Shown here piece after piece: positions 16,025 to 26,462 of a stretch of 64,000 nt of DNA; position 1 is the first letter of the stretch, and every line of letters starts with the position of its first letter. The stretch spans positions 372,001 through 436,000 of the forward strand of contig JBAZYO010000001.1 in the NCBI GenBank assembly GCA_041659285.1, read 5' to 3'. A program made the position numbers and the translations under genes. Source of the stretch: Vicinamibacterales bacterium (GTDB lineage Bacteria; Acidobacteriota; Vicinamibacteria; Vicinamibacterales; UBA2999). Under the pieces are notes generated by a model. It worked only from the letters and a program-made list of their open reading frames with translations, did no database searches and was not told the DNA's origin.

Positions 16025-16042
16025 CACGCGGGTCATAGTGGG

Positions 16043-16061
16043 CTGGTTAACAACTGGTTAA
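16043..16061 (+). promoter_or_regulatory. Tandem CTGGTTAA repeats upstream of the antitoxin gene
   Basis: CTGGTTAA appears at 16043-16050 and again at 16054-16061, 11 bases apart, about one helical turn. They lie 14 bases before the Phd-family start codon. Phd-type antitoxins usually repress their own promoter by binding paired sites, so this is a candidate operator. That is inference. Confidence 0.35.
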
Positions 16062-16074
16062 TACTGGAGCCACC

Positions 16075-16353
16075 ATGACCAAGGTCACCGCGTCAGAAGC
16101 CAAGACCCGTTTCGGCGAGCTGCTGGAGCGCGTCGCGAAGGGCGAGGAGGTCGTGATTACCCGGCACGACAAGCCGGTGGCCCGCCTGGTGCCGGAGGGC
16201 GCCCAGCGCGTCGACGACGTCTGTCGCGCGGTGGCCGGCTTGCAGGAGTTGCAGCAACGGATCCGCAAGCGGTCGCGGGCCAGGTTATCGAACCGCGATG
16301 TCCGGTCGGCGATCGATGAAGGGCGGCGTCGACCTCACTCAGTCGGCTCGTAA
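16075..16353 (+). CDS. Phd/YefM-family antitoxin, apparently without toxin
   Basis: This 92-residue protein has the Phd/YefM DNA-binding fold at its N-terminus (VTASEAKTRFGELLERVAKG, then VVITRHDKPVARLVPEG). Its C-terminal half has the DVRSAIDEGRR wording often seen in antitoxins of VapC (PIN-domain) toxins. No toxin gene follows: the next gene is on the opposite strand and overlaps its last 15 bases. It may be a toxin-less remnant, a regulator, or an antitoxin that works in trans. Confidence 0.8.
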   Translation: MTKVTASEAKTRFGELLERVAKGEEVVITRHDKPVARLVPEGAQRVDDVCRAVAGLQELQQRIRKRSRARLSNRDVRSAIDEGRRRPHSVGS

Positions 16354-19002
16354 TGCGATTGCCGGGTCCACCGAGGCGGCCTTCCGTGCCGGCATGATGC
16401 CCGCGAGCGTGCCCAATACTCCAAAGAGAATCGTCACGGTACCGAAGGTCAGGGCATCGCCTGCGGAGATGCCGAACAGTAACGATTGCATGGCGCGAGC
16501 GGCGACGTAGGCCGACGGAATGCCGACGCCGACGCCGATCACCGTGAGGACCAGTCCTTCGCGCATGACGGCGTTGGCCACCTGCGCCGGGACGGCTCCT
16601 ATTGCCAGCCGGATGCCGATTTCGCGGCGGCGCCTCGCCACCGAATAGGCGAGGACGCCGTGCACGCCGAGCACCGACAGCAGGACCGCCAGGCCGCCGA
16701 CCATGCTGGCGATGGCCGCGCTCATGCGCTCGCGGGCGGGCGCGCGCGCAAACAACTCGTCGAGCGTGGCGATATCGAAGGCATACTCGCGCCCATGTTG
16801 GAGGACGATCCGCCTCACCGCCGCAGCGATCGGGCCGGTATCGCCGCTGGTGGCGAAGATCAGGTTGGGGCCATTGAACGACGCGGATTGGAACGCTGGT
16901 GAGTAGATCACGTGCGGCGCCGTGTTCTTCAGGTCGCCGAGGGTCGCGTTGCTGACCACGCCGACGATCAGGATGTCCTGCATGTCGCGCAAGGTGCCAA
17001 ACCTGACGCGTCGATCGACGACGTCGCCGTCAGCGGTGAGCGCGCGGGCGAGGCTGTCGCTGACGATCGCGACGCGCCGACTCTTCCTGGTGTCGGCCGC
17101 CGTGAACGGCCGGCCTGCCAGCAGGCGCATGCCGACCAAGTCAAAGAAGTTCGAGGACACGTTGTCGAGGGCAGTTCGGATGCCGGTGAACTGTTCGCCG
17201 ACGAAGCCGACGTCACTGGCAACGTTGGACAAACGGCGGGGAAAAGCGCGGGCGAAGCCGACCGCCGCCACTCCAGGGATGGCGGTCAGCTTCTCGACCA
17301 GCGCCGGATAGTGCGACTCGGCGTCGAGTCCCCGCAAGCCGCCTGGTGAAGACATGAGTCGGGCGTTCAGCATGCCGGCGGTCCGCACGCCAGGATCGGC
17401 ATGTTGGATGGCGTAGAGGGATTGAGCCAGCAGCGACGCGCCGACGAGCAGGATGACCGACAGCGCCACTTGCGCCACGAGCAGGCCGCGCGTCCAGCGG
17501 CTGGTGGCGCCCGTCACCGTGCGATCCCACGCGAACCGGACGCTGGCGTGTCTGCGCATCGCGAACCAGGTCGGCAACGCGGTGAGCAAGAGGCCCACGA
17601 GCAGGCCGGCGCCGGCCGTCACCAACAGCACGCGCAGGTTGGGCGCGAAGGACAGCTCCCAGCCCGCATATCCGGGATTGAGCAGCACGGAGACCGGTGC
17701 CACGAGCGCGAAGGCCAGCGGCACGGCGAGCAGCGTGCCGCCGAAGGCCAGCAGCAGGCTTTCCACCAGCATCTGCTGGGCGATCCGGCCATGGCTGCCG
17801 CCGAGCGCCAGGCGCACGCCCAGTTCGGTGCTTCTCGCGCTGAGGCGGGTCAGGAGCAGCCCGCCGAGGTTGATGCACGCGAGAACGAGCAACAGCGCGG
17901 TCAGGCCAAAGATCAGGCGGACGGGCCGGGCGTAATTGTCGCGTGCCGTTGAGAGTCCGCGGCCCATGGATTCGAGCCTGACCGTGGCGCCCAGCAGGTT
18001 CGAGCCCTCGTTCGCCTCGCGCGTGGCGTCGCGTGCCGCTTGCAGCAGCCCAGGCCACATCGTGTTCAGTTGGGCTGAGGCCTGTTCATGCGTGACACCG
18101 GGCTTCAGCCGCCCCAGCACTTCCTGAGCGACCGGCCTGCGCCCGGGTAGCGCCGGGATGATAGTGTCCGGCGGCGCGAAAATGTCGATGCCGGTATCGA
18201 CGTGGATGCCGCGAAATCCCTGGGGCATGACCCCGACCACGGTCACTTCGGCGGCCTCCACCCGTAGCGGTTTCCCCAGCACGCCATGGTCGCGGTTGAA
18301 GGCGAGGCGCCACAGCCGGTCGCTGATCACCACCACCATCCGCCCCCGCGACATGATGGGCGCATCGGCATCGACCAGCTGCCGACCGAGCGAAGGCATG
18401 ACGCCAAACGCGTCGAAGCAGCGGCCGGTGACGAAGGCAACCACGGCCTGCACCGGCACACCGCCGGCCTGCGCGGCGACGATGCCGCCTCCGTTGTAGC
18501 CGCAGGCGGCCTGAAATGGCCCCTCGCGATTGAGTTCGATCGCCGTCGGCATCGGGATGTAACGCTTGTCGCCGCGCTCGTTGTAGCTCGACAGGCTGAA
18601 CAGGGCGTCTGGATCGGGAATGGGCAGCCGCTGAATCAGCAGGGTGTCGAGCACGCTGAACATGGCGGTGTTGACGCCAATCCCGAACGCCAGCGTGAGA
18701 ATGGCGGCGGCGGAGAAACCCGGGGCGCGGCGGATGTGACGCCAGCCGTACCTGACGTCCTGGGACAGCGATTCAATGAAGCGGCCGCCCCGTTCATCAC
18801 GCACCCGTTCCTTGATCGGCTCGATGCCGCCCAGCTCGATCATCGCGGCCCTCCGCGCTTCCCACTCCGGGAGCCCGGCGGCGATCTTCTCGTCGATGAG
18901 CAGTCCCAGCGCCGCGCCGAGTTCGTCGTCGAGGTCGCGCTCAATCGCGTCGCGATGGACCAGGTTGCGCCAGAGGCTGCGGAGGCGGGGCAGCAGCGGC
19001 AT
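16339..19002 (-). CDS. ADOP-family ABC transporter permease (FtsX/MacB type)
   Basis: This 887-residue permease belongs to the acidobacterial duplicated orphan permease family. The N-terminal soluble ADOP segment (IERDLDDELGAALGLLIDEK, followed by a RRAAMIELGG-type stretch) leads into two MacB/FtsX units. The first begins with LSQDVRYGWRHIRRAPGFSA and a membrane helix (AAILTLAFGIGVNTAMFS), followed by a large periplasmic domain, then three helices around residues 370-490. A second unit with periplasmic domain and helices ends the protein. No ATPase gene adjoins, as is usual for this family. It lies 3 bases downstream of the PadR gene, the standard pairing. Substrate unknown. Confidence 0.92.
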   Translation of the reverse strand: MPLLPRLRSLWRNLVHRDAIERDLDDELGAALGLLIDEKIAAGLPEWEARRAAMIELGGIEPIKERVRDERGGRFIESLSQDVRYGWRHIRRAPGFSAAAILTLAFGIGVNTAMFSVLDTLLIQRLPIPDPDALFSLSSYNERGDKRYIPMPTAIELNREGPFQAACGYNGGGIVAAQAGGVPVQAVVAFVTGRCFDAFGVMPSLGRQLVDADAPIMSRGRMVVVISDRLWRLAFNRDHGVLGKPLRVEAAEVTVVGVMPQGFRGIHVDTGIDIFAPPDTIIPALPGRRPVAQEVLGRLKPGVTHEQASAQLNTMWPGLLQAARDATREANEGSNLLGATVRLESMGRGLSTARDNYARPVRLIFGLTALLLVLACINLGGLLLTRLSARSTELGVRLALGGSHGRIAQQMLVESLLLAFGGTLLAVPLAFALVAPVSVLLNPGYAGWELSFAPNLRVLLVTAGAGLLVGLLLTALPTWFAMRRHASVRFAWDRTVTGATSRWTRGLLVAQVALSVILLVGASLLAQSLYAIQHADPGVRTAGMLNARLMSSPGGLRGLDAESHYPALVEKLTAIPGVAAVGFARAFPRRLSNVASDVGFVGEQFTGIRTALDNVSSNFFDLVGMRLLAGRPFTAADTRKSRRVAIVSDSLARALTADGDVVDRRVRFGTLRDMQDILIVGVVSNATLGDLKNTAPHVIYSPAFQSASFNGPNLIFATSGDTGPIAAAVRRIVLQHGREYAFDIATLDELFARAPARERMSAAIASMVGGLAVLLSVLGVHGVLAYSVARRRREIGIRLAIGAVPAQVANAVMREGLVLTVIGVGVGIPSAYVAARAMQSLLFGISAGDALTFGTVTILFGVLGTLAGIMPARKAASVDPAIALRAD

Positions 19003-19005
19003 GAC

Positions 19006-19335
19006 CTACGCCTCCAGGGCCAGGGCCATGGCCTGCGCAATGCGGTTCCATTGCGCCGTGGCTTCGCCCAGTTGGCGGCGGCCGGCCTTGGTCAGCGTGT
19101 AGAACTTCGCCCGGCGGTTGTTCTCGGAGGCCTGCCAGGTCGAGGTGAGGAACCCTTGCTCCTCGAGCCGGTGCAGGGCAGGGAAGAGGGACCCGGGCTG
19201 AGCCCGGAAAGCGCCGCACGTGATCTGCTCAACGCGTCGCGATACCCCGAGGCCGTGCAGCTCGCCGGAGGCGAGCGCCTTCAGGATCAGGAGGTCGAGT
19301 GTGCCTTGGAGGATGTTGGAACGCGACGAAGACAT
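19006..19335 (-). CDS. PadR-family transcriptional regulator
   Basis: This 109-residue winged-helix repressor has the typical opening NILQGTLDLLILKALASGEL, the recognition region QPGSLFPALHRLEEQGFL and the wing NNRRAKFYTLTKAGRRQL. It is directly followed by the ADOP permease gene, a pairing repeated many times in Acidobacteriota genomes. It probably controls its own operon through the dyad overlapping the promoter at 19359-19393. The ligand is unknown. Confidence 0.93.
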   Translation of the reverse strand: MSSSRSNILQGTLDLLILKALASGELHGLGVSRRVEQITCGAFRAQPGSLFPALHRLEEQGFLTSTWQASENNRRAKFYTLTKAGRRQLGEATAQWNRIAQAMALALEA

Positions 19336-19358
19336 GGCGGCTGCTCCTATCGGGATTC

Positions 19359-19393
19359 GACATGAGAGTGCGTCAGCTCGTATCGGATGTCAA
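19359..19393 (-). promoter_or_regulatory. Candidate padR promoter with overlapping dyad
   Basis: Read on the minus strand, a perfect -35 TTGACA lies at 19393-19388. A 17-base spacer and a poor -10 CACTCT (19370-19365) follow. GACAT at 19359-19363 and ATGTC at 19387-19391 (plus-strand reading) form an inverted repeat that brackets the promoter, which suits a PadR dimer site (ACAT...ATGT). Binding is inferred. Confidence 0.45.
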
Positions 19394-19474
19394 TAGGAGA
19401 GGGGCTTAGACCGGCGGACGTCTGATGCGAACAGCCCTCCCGTGACCGGGGGGATCATCGTACGGAAGCGGGTG

Positions 19475-19663
19475 CTACCGAAGGCTGATCGGCCGGATGC
19501 CAGGCGCCGACAGCGCCCGCGCGCCGCCAGAGGCCTCGACCGCCTCGCTGGGCGGCGGGGCGTCGGCCTGGAAGAGCAGCATGAGCAGGAGCGTCAGCAC
19601 CAGGGAGATGCCAGCGGCGGCGGCCAATCGGCTCACGAACGTCATGCCCAAGCCATTTTGCAT
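19475..19663 (-). CDS. Small single-helix membrane protein, hypothetical
   Basis: A 62-residue frame with one strong membrane helix (VSRLAAAAGISLVLTLLLML) followed by a Pro/Ala-rich tail (ADAPPPSEAVEASGG). A second possible start is the ATG six codons in (MTFVSRL). No family is recognised. It lies between a decayed gene and the PadR gene on the same strand. The hydrophobic segment and strand support a real gene, but no ribosome-binding site is clear. Confidence 0.4.
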   Translation of the reverse strand: MQNGLGMTFVSRLAAAAGISLVLTLLLMLLFQADAPPPSEAVEASGGARALSAPGIRPISLR

Positions 19664-19717
19664 ATTGCATGCCGCTTATCGGCAGCGGCGTGACGGGGGA
19701 TAGGGCGGCGTGGGCGT

Positions 19718-19886
19718 CTAGAGCGCCGGAGGATTCGACACGGTCGGCGTGTAAGTATTTCGAACGCCCTCGACGATCAGGATGGCGACGCCGGCCAGGA
19801 TGCCGATGCCCCACCCAGGTGCGAGAAGTGGTAACGCGCGGCCACCACCATCGTGGCCAGCAGGAACAGTCCATTACCAAATTAGC
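19718..19886 (-). pseudogene. Frameshifted remnant of a membrane protein gene
   Basis: On the minus strand, one frame reads GNGLFLLATMVVAARYHFSH, and another continues, after an apparent one-base loss near CTGGGTGGGG, with WGIGILAGVAILIVEGVRNT and ends at a stop at 19718-19720. Upstream the first frame is closed by a TAA. Two hydrophobic segments split over two frames suggest a decayed small membrane protein rather than non-coding DNA. An assembly or sequencing error could give the same picture. Confidence 0.4.
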
Positions 19887-19941
19887 AGCAGCCGGCACGG
19901 ACTTGGGGCCGCCATCCGGCTGAGGTTCTTCAGGTTGCAGA

Positions 19942-20646
19942 TCACTCTGGCAGCGGCCGGAGCACTGGCGCGCCGCTCTGGCTGGCAGGCGTGCGGGCCG
20001 TATTAAGCACCATCGCCAGCATCGTGTAGTAGCCGCTGATGCCGATGGCATCGACCACGGCCGGCTCCCCGAACTTCGCCACGGCTCTCGCATAGGTGGC
20101 GTCGCTCACGCCCTTGTCGCGGTGCAGTTCCTGGCAGAAGTCATACAGCACCGCCTCATCGTCCTGCATCGAGGCAGGCCGCCGGCCCTCCGCGATCGCC
20201 AACGCAGTGTCGGGACTCAGCCCGGCCTTCAAGGCAATCGGGTGGTGGGCGTTCCATTCGTACTGCTGCGTCCACGCCCGCGCTGTCATCAGGATCACGA
20301 ACTCGCTGAGCCGCGGCGGCAGCGCGCTCTTGTAGCGCAGGTAGTCGCCCATCGCGCGCGTGCGGGTCATCAGTTCGGGGCTGCGCAGCAGCGGATGAAA
20401 CGGGCCGGTCACTTCCGCGCCGCGAGCGGTCTTGAAGTCGGCGACCGCCTGCTTCTGTGCCGCAGTCATCTGATCAACTGGAACCGGCGGCAGCCGGTCC
20501 GGCGGGGCCGCCGACTCCTGCGGCCCGAGTGCCTCGACCACGGCCTTGGTCGCATTGGAACTGAGGACGACCAGTTGGTCGGATTGCGCGAACGTTGGAG
20601 AGCTGAGGAGGAGGCCGATGAGGGCGATGAGCGCACGGTTCCGCAT
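19942..20646 (-). CDS. Exported carboxymuconolactone decarboxylase-like protein
   Basis: This 234-residue protein starts at 20646, preceded by GGGGAGG on the minus strand, and has a signal peptide (MRNRALIALIGLLLSSPTFA). The core (about 75-190) matches the CMD/AhpD helical fold: SALPPRLSEFVILMTARAW, then YEWNAHHPIALKAGLS. The AhpD CxxC redox pair is absent, so it is not a peroxidase partner of that kind. The Glu and His of the CMD site are present. The substrate is unknown. An export signal is uncommon in this family but recurs in soil bacteria. Confidence 0.8.
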   Translation of the reverse strand: MRNRALIALIGLLLSSPTFAQSDQLVVLSSNATKAVVEALGPQESAAPPDRLPPVPVDQMTAAQKQAVADFKTARGAEVTGPFHPLLRSPELMTRTRAMGDYLRYKSALPPRLSEFVILMTARAWTQQYEWNAHHPIALKAGLSPDTALAIAEGRRPASMQDDEAVLYDFCQELHRDKGVSDATYARAVAKFGEPAVVDAIGISGYYTMLAMVLNTARTPASQSGAPVLRPLPE

Positions 20647-20709
20647 GAGTGTCCTCCCCACCAGCGACCTGTCCGCCGAAGCGCGTGAACGCGAAGGTGG
20701 AAGCGAGTC

Positions 20710-22248
20710 CTATTCGACTCTGTAGTTCGGCGATTCCTTGGTAATCGTCACGTCGTGCACGTGGCTCTCGCGGAAGCCGGCGTTGGTGATGCGGATGATC
20801 TCCGCGTCCCGCTGCAGGTCGGCAATGGTCGCGGCGCCGCAATAGCCCATGCCGGCGCGCAGGCCGCCGATCAGCTGGTGCACCACCATCGACATGCTGC
20901 CCTTGTGCTGCACGCGGCCCTCGATGCCCTCGGGCACGAGCTTCTCCATGCTCGGCTTGCCGGCCTGGCTGGTGCCGCTTTCGAGCTCGAAGTCGTCCTG
21001 GAAGTAGCGGTCGCGGCTGCCCTTGCGCATGGCGCCAATCGACCCCATGCCGCGGTATTCCTTGAACGTGCGGCCCTGGAACAGGATCAGCTCGCCCGGG
21101 CTCTCGTCGGTGCCGGCGAACAGGTTGCCGGCCATCACGCAACTCGCGCCCACGGCCAGGGCCTTCACCACGTCGCCCGAGGTCCGGATGCCGCCGTCGG
21201 CAATCACCGGGATGTCGTGCCTGGCGGCCGCGGCCGCGCACTCGGCGATCGACGAGATCATCGGCATGCCGATGCCGGCGACGATGCGGGTGGTGCAGAT
21301 CGAGCCGGCGCCGATGCCGACCTTCACGGCGTTCACGCCAATCCTGATCAGCGCCTCGGTGGCTTCCGCGGTAGCGACGTTGCCGGCAATCAGATCGAGG
21401 TCCGGGAACGCCTTGCGGATCTGCTGGACGATGTCCATCACGCCCTGCGAGTGGCCGTGGGCGGTGTCCACCACGAGCACGTCGACGTGGGCGTTGACCA
21501 GCGCGGTGGCGCGCTCGAGCGTGTCGCGGGCAATGCCGACCGCCGCGCCGGTGCGCAGCCGGCCCAGCGAGTCCTTGCACGCGTTGGGGTACTTGATCGC
21601 CTTCTGGATGTCCTTGACGGTGATCAGGCCCTTCAGCTTGAAGTGCTTGTCCACGACCAGGAGCTTCTCGACCTTGGCCTTGTGCAGGATCGCGCGGGCC
21701 TGGTCGAGCGTGGTGCCGACCGGCACGGTGATCAGCTTGTCCTTGGTCATCACCTCCGACACCGGCCGCGCGGTGTTGGTCTCGAAGCGGAGGTCGCGGT
21801 TGGTCAGGATGCCGACCAGCCGGCCTTCACGGCTGCCGCCTTCGGTAATCGGCACGCCGGAGATGCGGTACTTCTGCATCAGCTCGAGCGCTTCCCGGAT
21901 CAGGGCGGTCGGACCCACGGTGATCGGGTTGACGATCATCCCACTCTCGGACCGCTTGACGCGGTCCACTTCGATCGCCTGGTCTTCGATGGAGAGGTTC
22001 TTGTGGATGATGCCCATGCCGCCCTGTTGCGCCATGGCGATGGCCATCTCCGACTCGGTGACGGTGTCCATCGCCGCGCTCAGCAGCGGCACGTTCAGAT
22101 TGATGTTCCTGGTGAGGCGCGTGGTGACCTCGACCTGCGCCGGCAGCACCGTGGAGTGCCGGGGTACCAGCAGGATGTCGTCGAACGTGAGCGCGGTCCG
22201 CAGACCAGCCTCCAGGGAATTGCGAGTGACTTCTTTGATCTGCGTCAT
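20710..22248 (-). CDS. guaB: Inosine-5'-monophosphate dehydrogenase
   Basis: IMPDH catalyses the NAD-dependent oxidation of IMP to XMP, the committed step to GMP. Starting at ATG 22248 it has 512 residues. Motifs: LTFDDILLVPRHS at the N-terminus, two CBS domains (about 110-230), the GIGAGSICTTR loop with the catalytic Cys, the DGGIRTSGD phosphate site and GMGSIGAM. The N-terminal extension MTQIKEVTRNSLEAG is longer than usual, and its first codons lie in an ATCTGCG-type repeat, so the true start may be further in. It lies 44 bases downstream of secA. Confidence 0.95.
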   Translation of the reverse strand: MTQIKEVTRNSLEAGLRTALTFDDILLVPRHSTVLPAQVEVTTRLTRNINLNVPLLSAAMDTVTESEMAIAMAQQGGMGIIHKNLSIEDQAIEVDRVKRSESGMIVNPITVGPTALIREALELMQKYRISGVPITEGGSREGRLVGILTNRDLRFETNTARPVSEVMTKDKLITVPVGTTLDQARAILHKAKVEKLLVVDKHFKLKGLITVKDIQKAIKYPNACKDSLGRLRTGAAVGIARDTLERATALVNAHVDVLVVDTAHGHSQGVMDIVQQIRKAFPDLDLIAGNVATAEATEALIRIGVNAVKVGIGAGSICTTRIVAGIGMPMISSIAECAAAAARHDIPVIADGGIRTSGDVVKALAVGASCVMAGNLFAGTDESPGELILFQGRTFKEYRGMGSIGAMRKGSRDRYFQDDFELESGTSQAGKPSMEKLVPEGIEGRVQHKGSMSMVVHQLIGGLRAGMGYCGAATIADLQRDAEIIRITNAGFRESHVHDVTITKESPNYRVE

Positions 22249-22292
22249 CTGTGTAATCTGCGGCCCTGGTGTTTGCTCTGCGTCATCTGCGG
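22238..22292 (-). repeat. ATCTGCG repeat cluster between secA and guaB
   Basis: Four ATCTGCG/CTCTGCG units occur within 55 bases (22238, 22256, 22276, 22286, plus-strand reading). They fill the whole secA-guaB gap and include the proposed guaB start codon. On the minus strand one segment reads GCCGCAGATTA, identical to part of the array at 15562-15572 before tsaE. Confidence 0.55.
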
Positions 22293-25223
<2,931 letters not shown>

Positions 25224-25254
25224 GATGGGAAAAAGGCAGGATGCCTATCTCCCG

Positions 25255-25260
25255 ATTATA
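25255..25260 (-). promoter_or_regulatory. Candidate -10 box of secA
   Basis: A perfect TATAAT (minus strand) lies 32 bases before the secA ATG, giving a leader of about 25 bases. The -35 region at 17-base spacing (ACGGCA) is weak. A perfect -10 is rare by chance in DNA this GC-rich. Confidence 0.4.
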
Positions 25261-25363
25261 CCTTGGGACTCGCGGCGTGCCGTCGCTCGTTGGGGGTCGG
25301 CGCTTCCGCGCCTCCTGGGGCTCGCTGCGCTCGTAGGGCTCGGGCCGCACGGCCCTCGTGGGG

Positions 25364-26281
25364 TCAGTTGCCGTTGCGGCGGGGGTTGAGCAAGAGCTGG
25401 AGCGGGTTGAGAATGCGGCCGTTGGCGCGCACCTCGTAGTGCAGGTGCGAACCGGTCGTGCGGCCGGTGGCACCGACCAGGCCGATCAGGTCGCCGCGCT
25501 TGACGTCCTGGCCGGCGTGAACCTTGAAGGCCGACATGTGGCCGTAGCGCGTTTCGATGCCGTAGCCGTGATCGATCACGACCAGGTTGCCGTAGTTGCC
25601 GGACATGGCGGCCGTGGTGACCTTGCCGTCGGCGGTGGCGTAGATCGGGTCACCCTTGTCGGCGGAGATGTCGAGGCCGGGGTGGAAGTCTTTCTCGCCG
25701 GTCAACGGGTCGGCGCGGTTGCCCATGCTCGACGACAGCCAGCCGTGCGTCGGCCAGATGGACGGCGTGGCCGCGGCCAGCGAGTTGCGCTTGTCCACAT
25801 CGGAGCGCACGGTCTGCAGGCGGCTCTCGAGGCCCTGCAGCAGGTCCTTGAGCAAGCCGAAGGTGTTTTCGGGAGAGCCGAGCCCGGGCGTGACGGTAGT
25901 CAGCGCGGCACCGGCCGTGGGGCCGCCCATCGCGCGGTTCTTGACCACGGTCGGCAGCTTATCCATCGAGGCCTGCAGCGAGGGATCGAGCGCCGCCTTC
26001 GCGCCGAGGTCCGACATGGTCGTCTGCAGGGCGAGGATCTGGCCGGCGAGCGTTTCGGTGGCGGCGCGGTAGTTGGCGTTCTCGAGTTCGAGCGTGTCGT
26101 GCGACGCGTACAACTGTGCAACGTCGTAACGCGCCTTCGATGCGGCGCCCAGGCCGATCAGGATCGGCATACCCACGGCAAGGCAGACCACCGTGAGGGC
26201 GGCCTTCACGCTGATGGTGAAACGGCGCACCACCCCGGTGGTGCGATCAGCGAGCACGATCGTGTAGCGTTTGGAGAGCAT
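25364..26281 (-). CDS. M23-family metallopeptidase with N-terminal membrane anchor
   Basis: This LytM-type zinc peptidase cuts or regulates cell-wall peptide cross-links. From ATG 26281 it has 305 residues (MLSKRYTIVLADRTTG); an ATG at 26341 would add 20. One membrane helix (about 25-47) is followed by a coiled-coil-like region (60-150) and the M23 domain (about 200-295). Zinc ligands are in FHPGLDIS and SHLHYEVRANG, with the intermediate GYGIETRYGHMS. All key residues are present, so it is probably active. The coiled-coil plus M23 layout resembles envelope division and elongation endopeptidases. Confidence 0.9.
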   Translation of the reverse strand: MLSKRYTIVLADRTTGVVRRFTISVKAALTVVCLAVGMPILIGLGAASKARYDVAQLYASHDTLELENANYRAATETLAGQILALQTTMSDLGAKAALDPSLQASMDKLPTVVKNRAMGGPTAGAALTTVTPGLGSPENTFGLLKDLLQGLESRLQTVRSDVDKRNSLAAATPSIWPTHGWLSSSMGNRADPLTGEKDFHPGLDISADKGDPIYATADGKVTTAAMSGNYGNLVVIDHGYGIETRYGHMSAFKVHAGQDVKRGDLIGLVGATGRTTGSHLHYEVRANGRILNPLQLLLNPRRNGN

Positions 26282-26462
26282 CAAGTACCTGTGTTGATTC
26301 GGGTTCCGGGCCTTTTCGGCACGAATTTGTAAGGCTAACATGCCCCTCCATGATCCCGAAGCGGAAACTGCCGGAGTGCGCAGATGTTCGCCTGTTGTTC
26401 GCCTGGGCCCGCTTTGGAGACCCAGAATTACAGAAGGTCAGGAGATCAGAAGAAACGGCGGC

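Noticed and set aside
13919..16036. 705-codon minus-strand frame opposite nnr and tsaE
   Set aside because: Shadow composition, overlaps two well-supported genes and has no motif of its own.
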